Positions 35,424-43,282 of a stretch of 64,000 nucleotides of DNA are shown here, one piece after another. The DNA comes from JADGHX01 sp035760965 (GTDB lineage: Bacteria; Pseudomonadota; Gammaproteobacteria; Steroidobacterales; Steroidobacteraceae). The stretch's first letter is position 1. Every line of letters begins with the position of its first letter. Location of the stretch: positions 1 through 64,000 of the forward strand of contig DASTRY010000018.1 in assembly GCA_035760965.1 (NCBI GenBank), in the 5' to 3' direction. Under the pieces are notes generated by a model. That model did no database searches, had not been told where the DNA came from, and saw only the letters and a program-made list of their open reading frames with translations. The position numbers and the translations under genes were made by a program.

Positions 35424-36392
35424 TCAGCGCGCGAGGGTTCGCGCCAGAGCGAACAGCCCGAGGTCCGGAGACTTCGTCACGCCCACCACTCTTGTCAGCG
35501 GCGTCGCCGCCGTCTTGCCGCCGATGAGCCCGACGAGCGTGCTCGTCGCGCCCTTCAGCACCTGATCGACCGCCGCCGCCCCGAGCTGCGTCGCCAGCAG
35601 GCGATCGAACACTCCGGGCGGGCCACCGCGTTGCACGTGCCCAAGCCGCGTCACGCGCAACTCGAAGCCGAGCTGTTCCGCATTGTCGGCGAAGTACTTC
35701 GCCAGCGCGTCCGCGTCGTGCTTCGCGCCTTCGGCGACCACGACGATCGCGTGGCTCTTGCCGCGCTTATAGGACTCGCGCAGCTCCGCCGCGACTTCTT
35801 CGGGAGTGGTCTCTGCTTCGGGTATGACGATGCATTCCGCGCCGCCCGCGATGCCGGCAATCAGCGCGAGGTAGCCGCAATCCCGACCCATCGTTTCCAC
35901 GAGGAAGGCGCGGCCGTGCGAGGAGGCCGTCACGCGCAGGCGATCGATCGCGTTCAGCGCGGTGTCGAGCGCCGTCATCGCGCCGATCGTGATGTCCGAT
36001 CCCGCAAGATCGTTGTCGATGGTCGAAGCGACTCCGACGGTCGGCAACCCGCGACGGGACAGCGCGAGCGCGCCCGCTTGCGAGCCGTTGCCACCGATGA
36101 CGATGAGGGTCGAGATGTCATGGGCGCGTGCCTGGCGTATGGCCTCGTCCTGACCTGCCGGCTCGCGGATGCGCGCGCAACGCGTGCTGCCGAGAATGGT
36201 CCCGCCGCGATCGATGATGCCGCCGACATCGCGGGGGCCGAGGGGCACGAGCTCGCCGGCCATGAGTCCCGAATACCCGTGTCGCACGCCCATGACCTCC
36301 AGGCCGTGCGCGATCCCGGTTCGCACGACCGCACGGATGGCGGCATTCATTCCGGGGGCATCGCCCCCGCTCGTCAGCACTGCGATACGCAT
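35424..36392 (-). CDS. pfkA: 6-phosphofructokinase, ATP-type
   Basis: 322 residues, the normal PfkA length. The catalytic motif TIDND (Asp126) and the substrate arginines in DRLRVTASSHGRAFLVETMGR-like context are present, and GHVQRGG supplies the fructose-6-P contact. The nucleotide loop reads GGNGS at residues 100-104. Gly103 indicates ATP rather than PPi, but Asn102 replaces the Asp usually seen at the Mg site. Glycolytic commitment step. It sits opposite a PEP synthase operon, so the island holds both glycolytic and gluconeogenic switches. Candidate site M is 34 bp upstream. Confidence 0.93.
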   Translation of the reverse strand: MRIAVLTSGGDAPGMNAAIRAVVRTGIAHGLEVMGVRHGYSGLMAGELVPLGPRDVGGIIDRGGTILGSTRCARIREPAGQDEAIRQARAHDISTLIVIGGNGSQAGALALSRRGLPTVGVASTIDNDLAGSDITIGAMTALDTALNAIDRLRVTASSHGRAFLVETMGRDCGYLALIAGIAGGAECIVIPEAETTPEEVAAELRESYKRGKSHAIVVVAEGAKHDADALAKYFADNAEQLGFELRVTRLGHVQRGGPPGVFDRLLATQLGAAAVDQVLKGATSTLVGLIGGKTAATPLTRVVGVTKSPDLGLFALARTLAR

Positions 36393-36426
36393 GCTCAGCA
36401 GTATCGGCTAAGCGCGCGCCTGGCGA

Positions 36427-36445
36427 CCTACGCGAATGTCCTGAG
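36427..36445 (-). promoter_or_regulatory. Weak FixJ-type site (M) before pfkA
   Basis: Leftward CTCAGGACATTCGCGTAGG matches the GGAC version of the motif but lacks the CTAC core. Low confidence. Confidence 0.3.
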
Positions 36446-36458
36446 AGACCTCGCGCAA

Positions 36459-36477
36459 GTACGGAAGAACCGCTAGG
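36459..36477 (+). promoter_or_regulatory. Weak FixJ-type site (L) before the flavodoxin-ppsA operon
   Basis: GTACGGAAGAACCGCTAGG, 46 bp before the GTG of the flavodoxin gene. Partial match to the 19-bp motif. Confidence 0.3.
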
Positions 36478-36523
36478 TGCGGGGCGCCCATAGTGCTCGG
36501 GTCCGATTCTCAGGAGAGCTGTC

Positions 36524-37084
36524 GTGGCCACTGCAGCAGAACGCGCGTCGACGAGCGCGAAAACGTTGGTCGTCTATTACTCGCTCACGGGAAATACCGC
36601 ACGGGTGGCGCGCGACATTGCGAACCGTACCGGCGCGGATCTCGAGAGTCTTCGCGACCGCGATCACGGCGTCGGCGTGTTCGCTTACCTGAAGGACTGC
36701 TTCGACGCATTGAAGGGCAAAGCCGCGCGCATCGCGCCGCTGTCACACGATCCGGCCCAGTACGACCTTACGGTGATCGGCACTCCCGTCTGGGTGGGCA
36801 GGATGACTCCTGCAGTGCGCGCGTACCTGCAGCAGACACGCGGGCACCTCGGCCGCGTCGCGTTCTTCGTCACCTCCGGCAACACGGATGTCGCGCGGCT
36901 CCTTCCGGCGCTCGAAGCAGTTGCGCAGACGCAGGCCGTTGCCGCGGCCGGCTTCAGCGCACCCGAGCTGAAGGAGCAGGGTGTCTACGAGGAGAAGCTG
37001 TCCACCTTGCTGAACGAGCTGCAGCGGGAGCGGGCTGCTCCGGCGCCGCCGCTGACGACGAGCGAGCACGCGCGCGCAACCTGA
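36524..37084 (+). CDS. Flavodoxin-like protein
   Basis: 186 residues from a GTG preceded by CAGGAGAG. The FMN phosphate loop SLTGNT is at residues 20-25, and GTPVWVGRMTPAVRAYL is the typical second FMN-binding segment of the flavodoxin_4/NAD(P)H-quinone-like group. No signal peptide. Probably a cytoplasmic electron carrier or quinone-reductase-type flavoprotein. First gene of an operon with PEP synthase, CBS protein and nicotinate phosphoribosyltransferase. Confidence 0.88.
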   Translation: MATAAERASTSAKTLVVYYSLTGNTARVARDIANRTGADLESLRDRDHGVGVFAYLKDCFDALKGKAARIAPLSHDPAQYDLTVIGTPVWVGRMTPAVRAYLQQTRGHLGRVAFFVTSGNTDVARLLPALEAVAQTQAVAAAGFSAPELKEQGVYEEKLSTLLNELQRERAAPAPPLTTSEHARAT

Positions 37085-37095
37085 GGAGCAATCTC

Positions 37096-39525
37096 ATGAG
37101 CGATGCGAGCCTCGAATTCATCGCCTGGTTCGACCAAGTTGGCCGGCGCGACATCGGCAAGGTCGGCGGCAAGAACGCCTCGCTCGGCGAGCTCACGCGC
37201 GCCCTGCGTCCGGCGGGCATCGACGTGCCGCCCGGATTTGCGGTGACGGCGCAAGCGTATTGGAGATTCATCGAGCGCAATGCGCTGCGTGAGACTCTGA
37301 GCCGCACGCTCGAGGAGCTGAATCAGAACAAGATCGCGCTCGCCGAAGCCGGCCTGCGAATCCGCGAGGCCATTCTCCACGGCGAGTGGCCGGCCGAAGT
37401 GTCGGCAGAGATCTGCCACGCCTACGCCCAGCTCTCCGCGGCGGCGGCGCCCGATGGAGAGAAGGCCGACGTCGCGGTGCGCTCGAGCGCGACGGCCGAG
37501 GACTTGCCGGAGGCAAGCTTCGCCGGCCAGCACGAGAGCTTCCTGAACGTGAGGGGTCAGCAGGCGCTGTTGGAAGCGTGCAAGCGCTGCTACGCGTCGC
37601 TCTTCACGGATCGCGCCATCAGCTACCGCCAAGCGCAAGGCTTCGATCACATGAAGATCGCGCTCTCGGTCGGCGTACAGAAGATGGTGCGCTCGGACCT
37701 CGGCGGCGCGGGCGTCATGTTCTCCATCGACACCGAGACCGGCTTCGACAAGACGGTCCTGATCAACGCGTCCTGGGGACTGGGCGAGTACGTCGTGCAG
37801 GGCACCGTCGATCCCGACGAGTACGTCGTGTTCAAGCCGCTGCTTGCCGACGCCGCGCTGAAGCCGATTATCGAAAAGAAGCGCGGCGAGAAGGCGCGCA
37901 AGCTCATCTATGCCGGCGACAGCAGCCGCACTCGCGATGTGCCGACCTCCAACGCGGAGCGCGCACGCTTCGTGCTCGAGGATTCGGAGATACTGTGTCT
38001 CGCTCGCTGGGCATGTGCGATCGAGCGTCACTACGGTATGCCCATGGACATGGAGTGGGCGAAGGACGGCGAATCCGGCAAGCTGTTCATCGTGCAGGCG
38101 CGACCCGAAAGCATCCAGTCGCGGCGCACGCTCACGACGCTCACGAACTATCACATCGTGCGGAAAGGGCGCCTGCTGACGTCCGGCATCAGTATCGGTA
38201 ACGCCGCGGTCGCGGGCCGCGTTTGCGCGATCGCCAGCGCGCGTGACATCGATCGCTTCGTCGATGGGTCGATTCTCGTCACCAGCACGACGGACCCTGA
38301 CTGGGTGCCCATCATGAAGCGCGCGTCGGCGCTCGTGACCGATCACGGCGGACGGACGTCCCATGCGGCCATCGTCAGCCGCGAGCTCGGGCTTCCCGCC
38401 GTCATCGGCACAGGCAATGCCACCCAAGTGCTCCATGACCAGCAGGATGTCACGGTGTCCTGCGCAGAGGGCGACGAAGGCTTCGTCTACGACGGCCACG
38501 CGATCATCGACACGCACGAGGTGGACGTGTCGCGGATTCCGACGACTCATACGCAGGTGATGCTGAATCTCGCGAATCCCGCGGCGGCGCTGCGCTGGTG
38601 GCCGCTGCCGGCCGACGGCGTAGGGCTCGCGCGCATGGAGTTCGTGATCACGACGCAGATCAAGGTGCATCCGATGGCGCTCGTGCACTTCGCCGATCTG
38701 AAAGATGCCGAGGCGGCGCGCACGATCGCAGAGCTGACGCGGGGCTACGCGGACAAGACCGAATACTTCGTCGATCGCCTCGCGCGCGGGCTCGCGCGCA
38801 TCGCGGCCGCGCAGCACCCGCGGCCGGTTATCGTGCGCACGAGCGACTTCAAGTCCAACGAGTACGGGAACCTCATCGGCGGGCGCGAATTCGAGACGCA
38901 CGAGGAGAACCCGATGATCGGGCTGCGCGGCGCCTCGCGCTACTACTCGCCGCAGTACCGCGAGGCCTTCGCGCTCGAGTGCCGGGCGTTGAAGCGTCTG
39001 CGCGAGGAGCTCGGCTTCCGCAACGTCATCGTGATGATTCCGTTCTGCCGCTCGCCCGCGGAGGCGGATCGCGTGCTGGACGTCATGGCGGCGAACGGCT
39101 TGCGCCGCGGCGAGGCCGGGTTGCAGGTCTACGTCATGTGCGAGATTCCGGCGAACGTCATCCTGGCGCGCGACTTCGCGCAGCGCTTCGACGGGTTCTC
39201 GATCGGCAGCAACGACCTCACGCAGCTCACGCTGGGCGTCGATCGCGATTCCGAGCAGCTCGCCCAGCTGTTCGATGAAGAAGACCCTGCCGTGAAGTGG
39301 ATGATCGAGCACGTCATTGCCGAGGCGCACGCCGTTGGCGCCAAGGTCGGGCTGTGCGGTCAGGCGCCGAGCAACAATCCGCAGTTCGCGGCGTTTCTGG
39401 TCGAATGCGGTATCGATTCGGTCTCGGTGAGCCCGGACAGCTTCGTGGCGGTGAAGCGCGCGATCGCCGCCGCCGAGGGTCGCCTGCGCACTACTACGGA
39501 GGCGCGGGGTCGCCGCCAGGCTTAG
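37096..39525 (+). CDS. ppsA: Phosphoenolpyruvate synthase
   Basis: 809 residues from ATG 37096, with GAGGAGCA upstream. A frame open to 36493 runs through the flavodoxin gene and is not the start. Converts pyruvate plus ATP to PEP, AMP and phosphate. The ATP-grasp part has GKVGGKNASLGEL and VRSSATAEDLPEASFAGQ, the swivelling His is His423 in GGRTSHAAIVSREL, and the C-terminal PEP barrel carries GSNDLTQLTLGVDRD. Length and motifs match E. coli PpsA. In a low-energy setting it would allow gluconeogenesis from storage lipid. Confidence 0.95.
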   Translation: MSDASLEFIAWFDQVGRRDIGKVGGKNASLGELTRALRPAGIDVPPGFAVTAQAYWRFIERNALRETLSRTLEELNQNKIALAEAGLRIREAILHGEWPAEVSAEICHAYAQLSAAAAPDGEKADVAVRSSATAEDLPEASFAGQHESFLNVRGQQALLEACKRCYASLFTDRAISYRQAQGFDHMKIALSVGVQKMVRSDLGGAGVMFSIDTETGFDKTVLINASWGLGEYVVQGTVDPDEYVVFKPLLADAALKPIIEKKRGEKARKLIYAGDSSRTRDVPTSNAERARFVLEDSEILCLARWACAIERHYGMPMDMEWAKDGESGKLFIVQARPESIQSRRTLTTLTNYHIVRKGRLLTSGISIGNAAVAGRVCAIASARDIDRFVDGSILVTSTTDPDWVPIMKRASALVTDHGGRTSHAAIVSRELGLPAVIGTGNATQVLHDQQDVTVSCAEGDEGFVYDGHAIIDTHEVDVSRIPTTHTQVMLNLANPAAALRWWPLPADGVGLARMEFVITTQIKVHPMALVHFADLKDAEAARTIAELTRGYADKTEYFVDRLARGLARIAAAQHPRPVIVRTSDFKSNEYGNLIGGREFETHEENPMIGLRGASRYYSPQYREAFALECRALKRLREELGFRNVIVMIPFCRSPAEADRVLDVMAANGLRRGEAGLQVYVMCEIPANVILARDFAQRFDGFSIGSNDLTQLTLGVDRDSEQLAQLFDEEDPAVKWMIEHVIAEAHAVGAKVGLCGQAPSNNPQFAAFLVECGIDSVSVSPDSFVAVKRAIAAAEGRLRTTTEARGRRQA

Positions 39526-39558
39526 GCTCGTCGGGAGCACATATTCAGGAGGTCAGTC

Positions 39559-40014
39559 ATGAATGTCGGGGATATCTGCCAGCAGAACGTCGTCACGGTG
39601 CGCCCCTTCGACGAGCTGATGGTCGCGGCGCGGCTGATGCGCGAGAAGCACGTGGGCTATCTCATCGTGGTCGAGCCCGCGTTCACCGAAGGCACCTTTC
39701 AGCCGGTCGGCGTGCTCACTGATCGCGATCTCGTCGTCTCCGTGATGGCGCGAGAGATCGATCCGCGCAGCCTGCGCGTGGGCGATGTGATGACACGCGA
39801 GCCGGTGCTCACCCGAACCGACGACTCGATTGCCGCGGCGCTGGAGCAGATGCGGCGGATCGGCGTGCGGCGCGTGCCGGTGGTGGGGGCTCAGGGTGAG
39901 CTCCTCGGCGTCCTGTCACTCGACGATGTCATCCAGGCGCTCGTCTCGCAGCTCGGAGATGTCGCGGGCTCCATTCGCACGGAACAACTCGTCGAGCACG
40001 TGCTGCGGCCGTGA
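39559..40014 (+). CDS. CBS-pair protein
   Basis: 151 residues, ribosome site AGGAGG. Domains end in PVGVLTDRDLVVSVM and RRVPVVGAQGELLGVLSLDDVI. Starts MNVGDICQQNVVTV, like the CBS proteins encoded at 34389 and 49925 (MNVGQVC, MNVGQIC), so these are paralogues. Its stop overlaps the GTG of pncB. Confidence 0.93.
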   Translation: MNVGDICQQNVVTVRPFDELMVAARLMREKHVGYLIVVEPAFTEGTFQPVGVLTDRDLVVSVMAREIDPRSLRVGDVMTREPVLTRTDDSIAAALEQMRRIGVRRVPVVGAQGELLGVLSLDDVIQALVSQLGDVAGSIRTEQLVEHVLRP

Positions 40015-41348
40015 GCGAGGCGCTGCTCACCGACCTTTACCAGCTCACCATGGCGCATGCCTATTTCAAGCTGGGCATGCGCGGGACGGCGGTGTTCGAG
40101 CTTTTCGTGCGCCGACTGCCTCCGGCGCGACGGTTTCTGCTGGCAGCCGGGCTCGAGCAGGTGCTGCGCTATCTCGAGGAGCTGCGCTTCACGCCCGCGG
40201 ACCTCGAATTCCTGGCGGGCATGAAGATCTTTCCGGAGGATTTCCTCGAGTACCTGGGAACGGTGCGATTCACCGGGTCGGTCTACGCGATCGCGGAAGG
40301 AACGCCGTTCTTCGCCAACGAGCCCATCCTGCGCATCGCGGCGCCCATTCTCGAGGCGCAGTTCGTCGAGAGCCGCGTCCTGAACCTCGTGCACTTTCAG
40401 TCGATGATCGCGAGCAAGGCGATCCGGTGCGTGCTGGCCGCGCGCGGCCGGCGGCTCGTCGACTTCGGCATGCGCCGGGCGCACGGCGCGGAAGCGGCCG
40501 TCCTCGCGTCGCGCGCCGCCTTCGTGGCGGGCTTCGAGGCAACCGCGACCGTCGAAGCAGGGCGCCAGTTCGGCATCCCGCTGTCCGGCACGATGGCGCA
40601 CTCGTTCGTCGAAGCGCACGACCGCGAGATCGATGCCTTCAAAGGGTTTGTCGAGGCGCGCGGGCGGCGCACGGTGCTGCTCATCGATACTTACGATACC
40701 GAGCGAGCCGCACATCGCGTCGCGGAGCTCGCTCACGAGCTGGAGAAAGGGGGTGCTCCGGGAGGCGTGCAGGGCGTGCGAATCGACAGCGGCGATCTGT
40801 CCGCGCAGGCGCATGCGGTCCGGCGCATTTTCGACGAGCGAGGCTGCAAAGATGTCGAGATCATTCTGAGCGGCAACCTCGACGAGTATCGGATCGCGGC
40901 GCTGCTCGAGGCGCGCACACCGGTCGATGCGTTCGGAGTCGGCACGCAGATGGACGTGTCCGCGGACGCGCCTTCGCTCGACATGGCGTACAAGCTCGAA
41001 GAATACGCGGGTCGCGCGCGCCGCAAGCGCTCACCGGGAAAGCAGACGTGGCCCGGGGCGAAGCAAGTCTTCCGCGAGTACGATGCGAGCGGTCAGGCGT
41101 GCGGAGACTGCATAGCGCTGGCCGACGAGGCCACGCCGGGCACGCCGCTGCTACAAGAGGTGATGCGCGATGGGCGACGCACGGGTGCGCTCCCATCCCT
41201 CGCGCAGATCCAGGCGTATTGCCGCGAGCAGGTGGCGCGGTTGCCGCCGGCTCTGCGCGAGATCGACGAGGGCGCCGGTGAGTACGAGGTCCGAGTCTCG
41301 CCGCGACTCCAGGCGCTCGCCGCAGCGCTCGACGAATCCGGCGAATAG
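40011..41348 (+). CDS. pncB: Nicotinate phosphoribosyltransferase
   Basis: 445 residues from GTG 40011 (GTGA overlap). Converts nicotinate and PRPP to nicotinate mononucleotide. The family opening LLTDLYQLTMAHAYFKLGM is intact, with the catalytic-loop region VDFGMRRAHGAEAA, and LIDTYDTERA and VRIDSGDLSAQA in the phosphate site. It keeps NAD salvage going; PncB2 (Rv0573c) is a DosR-regulon gene, a direct parallel. Convergent with a PRTase gene 128 bp on; that gap shows no gene. Confidence 0.95.
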   Translation: MSEALLTDLYQLTMAHAYFKLGMRGTAVFELFVRRLPPARRFLLAAGLEQVLRYLEELRFTPADLEFLAGMKIFPEDFLEYLGTVRFTGSVYAIAEGTPFFANEPILRIAAPILEAQFVESRVLNLVHFQSMIASKAIRCVLAARGRRLVDFGMRRAHGAEAAVLASRAAFVAGFEATATVEAGRQFGIPLSGTMAHSFVEAHDREIDAFKGFVEARGRRTVLLIDTYDTERAAHRVAELAHELEKGGAPGGVQGVRIDSGDLSAQAHAVRRIFDERGCKDVEIILSGNLDEYRIAALLEARTPVDAFGVGTQMDVSADAPSLDMAYKLEEYAGRARRKRSPGKQTWPGAKQVFREYDASGQACGDCIALADEATPGTPLLQEVMRDGRRTGALPSLAQIQAYCREQVARLPPALREIDEGAGEYEVRVSPRLQALAAALDESGE

Positions 41349-41476
41349 CTCACATCGAGCAGTGCCGGCTCGTTCGAACGCTGTCCGGCGCGGTGGTCCG
41401 AGCGTCGCGCGTGCTTGATACGACGGTGGCGAAGCGCCCGGCGTGTTGCCGACGGATCGCGCCGCCCGGGCCTGTC

Positions 41477-42160
41477 CTATCGGTTGTCGCTCGCGCCGTG
41501 CGGGGTAGCGCTGCGCGAGCGCTCGAGCAGCTCGCACACCTCGGCGTCCGAGACCTGGTCGAAGTTCTGGTACCAGTACCCGATCGCGAACAGATAAGCG
41601 GGTGTCTTGAGGACCACCATCTCGTCAGCCTCCGCGCCGACGAGCGCGAGCGCTTCGTCGGAGGCGACGGGCGCCGCGACCACGATTTCCCGAGCGCCTG
41701 CCTTGCGCGCCGCGCGGACCGCGGCAAGCATGGTGGAACCCGTGGCGAGCCCATCGTCGACCAGCACGACAGTCTTTCCTGTCAGTTGCAGCGGTGGCGC
41801 GTCACCGCGATACGCGCGTTCGCGGCGCTCGAGCTCGCGCCGTTCGATCTCCGCCAGCTGATCGAAGCGCGCGCCGAGCGTGTCCAGATAGGGCTCGACG
41901 CCGGGTTCGTGCACGACGATCCCGCCTCCCGCGACGGCGCCGATGGCCAGCTCCGGCTGACCCGGCATGCCGACCTTGCGCACGACCAGCACGTCGAGCG
42001 GCGCGCCGAGCGCTCGCGCCACCTCGTACGCGACGGGAACGCCGCCGCGCGGCAGGCCGAGCACGATGATGGGCGGGCGCAGGTTCAACTTGCGCACCGC
42101 GCGTCCGAGCTCGGCACCGGCCGTGAGGCGATCGGGAAACGCGTCGAAACTACGTTGCAT
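41477..42160 (-). CDS. Phosphoribosyltransferase-domain protein
   Basis: 227 residues. Type I PRTase loop VVLVDDGLATGSTM near residue 130, and LGLPRGGVPVAYEVARALG near residue 35. No adjacent hydrolase domain, although DosR-type loci often fuse this domain to a dienelactone hydrolase or erythromycin esterase. Substrate unknown. Follows a Usp gene at 18 bp on the same strand. Confidence 0.9.
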   Translation of the reverse strand: MQRSFDAFPDRLTAGAELGRAVRKLNLRPPIIVLGLPRGGVPVAYEVARALGAPLDVLVVRKVGMPGQPELAIGAVAGGGIVVHEPGVEPYLDTLGARFDQLAEIERRELERRERAYRGDAPPLQLTGKTVVLVDDGLATGSTMLAAVRAARKAGAREIVVAAPVASDEALALVGAEADEMVVLKTPAYLFAIGYWYQNFDQVSDAEVCELLERSRSATPHGASDNR

Positions 42161-42178
42161 GTCACAGTGCCATGGCGG

Positions 42179-43156
42179 TCAGATCGGAAGCATCGGCCCG
42201 ACGACGCCGGGGCGTGGACCGCGGGGCTTGCGCGCGACGCGGCTCGCGAATCCTGCCGGCTTCACGACCAGCACGTCGCAGTCGAGCGAATCGAGCGTGC
42301 GTTCCGCCGTATTGCCGATGAAGATGCGCTTCAGCCCCGAGCGCGACACGGCGCCCATCACCACGATGGCAGAGCCGATCTCCTGCGCGACGTCGCGGAT
42401 CGCCTCGTCCGGCGCACTCAGCACGAGGTGCTGTCTCGTGAGCGGAACACCGGCCGAGCGCACCACCTTCTGCAAACGCGCGCGCGCCAAGGTGGACGCG
42501 TCGTTCTCGATCTGCTGCGCGGTGCGCGGGTCGACCTCGAGCAAGCCCACGGGGAGCGGCACATAGGCATGCACCGCGTGAAGCTCGCCGCCCAGCGCGG
42601 TGGTGACCGCTTTTGCTGCAGCGAGAATCTCGCGATCCAGACCGGAGGGCTTCGCGAACGCGTGACTCGGATCGACCGCCGCCAGCACGATGGGATTGCG
42701 GTAAGGCTGCGCGCTCTTCGCGAGCAGCACCGGCACGGGGCTCAGCCGCAGCAGCTCCCAGTCCGTCGGGTGCAGAACGAGCGGCGCGATCCGGTAACCG
42801 GCGTGCGGCTCCGCGACGATCAGATGGGCCTTCCACCGCTCCGCTTGGCGCAGAACGGCTTCATACGCCGGGTAGTCCCACTCGGCTGCGGTCGTGACTT
42901 TCAGGCCATCGTTACGCAGGTGGGCGGCCATTGTTTCGAGACGGTCGATGATTTCATCGCGCGTCTCGCGCTCGATCTCCGTGCGGCTCTTGTCGCAGAT
43001 GCCGTAAGCGTCGAAGTAGAGCCTTTCCGTGATGGCGTGAAACAGCTGCAGCTCGGCGTGCAAAGCCTGCGCGAGCTGGGCCGCCTTGACCACCGCAGGC
43101 GGGGACGCGGCGCTGGGGTCTTTGACCGCGACGAGTATGCGACGGATGGCACGCAT
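42179..43156 (-). CDS. Tandem universal stress protein
   Basis: 325 residues, two Usp domains. MRAIRRILVAVKDPSAASPP opens the first, and MGAVSRSGLKRIFIGNTAER near residue 270 is the ATP-loop region of the second. Closest in this window to the Usp encoded at 53922-54908 (both with ILVAVKDP and GLKRxxIGNTAE), suggesting a local duplication. Site H lies 79 bp upstream. Confidence 0.93.
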   Translation of the reverse strand: MRAIRRILVAVKDPSAASPPAVVKAAQLAQALHAELQLFHAITERLYFDAYGICDKSRTEIERETRDEIIDRLETMAAHLRNDGLKVTTAAEWDYPAYEAVLRQAERWKAHLIVAEPHAGYRIAPLVLHPTDWELLRLSPVPVLLAKSAQPYRNPIVLAAVDPSHAFAKPSGLDREILAAAKAVTTALGGELHAVHAYVPLPVGLLEVDPRTAQQIENDASTLARARLQKVVRSAGVPLTRQHLVLSAPDEAIRDVAQEIGSAIVVMGAVSRSGLKRIFIGNTAERTLDSLDCDVLVVKPAGFASRVARKPRGPRPGVVGPMLPI

Positions 43157-43235
43157 ATCGGCTCCATTGCTGTTGGCGACGTCGCAAAGCTAGGACGGCA
43201 CGCTCGCGGCCGCATTGGCTCGTGTGCGTAGCGTC

Positions 43236-43254
43236 CTGCGGACTTCTACGCAGC
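43236..43254. promoter_or_regulatory. Candidate FixJ-type operator (site H), near-palindromic
   Basis: CTGCGGACTTCTACGCAGC. With the flanking TGCGTAG at 43225 it forms TGCGTAG-N14-CTACGCA, a clean inverted repeat. The only gene starting nearby is the leftward Usp. Confidence 0.6.
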
Positions 43255-43282
43255 ATCGATGCGACTCGGCGTGCGGAGTTTC

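Noticed and set aside
36985..39540. 851-codon open frame antisense to ppsA
   Set aside because: Arg/His/Ala-rich translation with no motifs; the opposite strand has a complete PEP synthase. A by-product of high GC.
41349..41476. Small RNA or gene between the convergent pncB and PRTase genes
   Set aside because: No stem-loop with a T run, no family match, only short frames.
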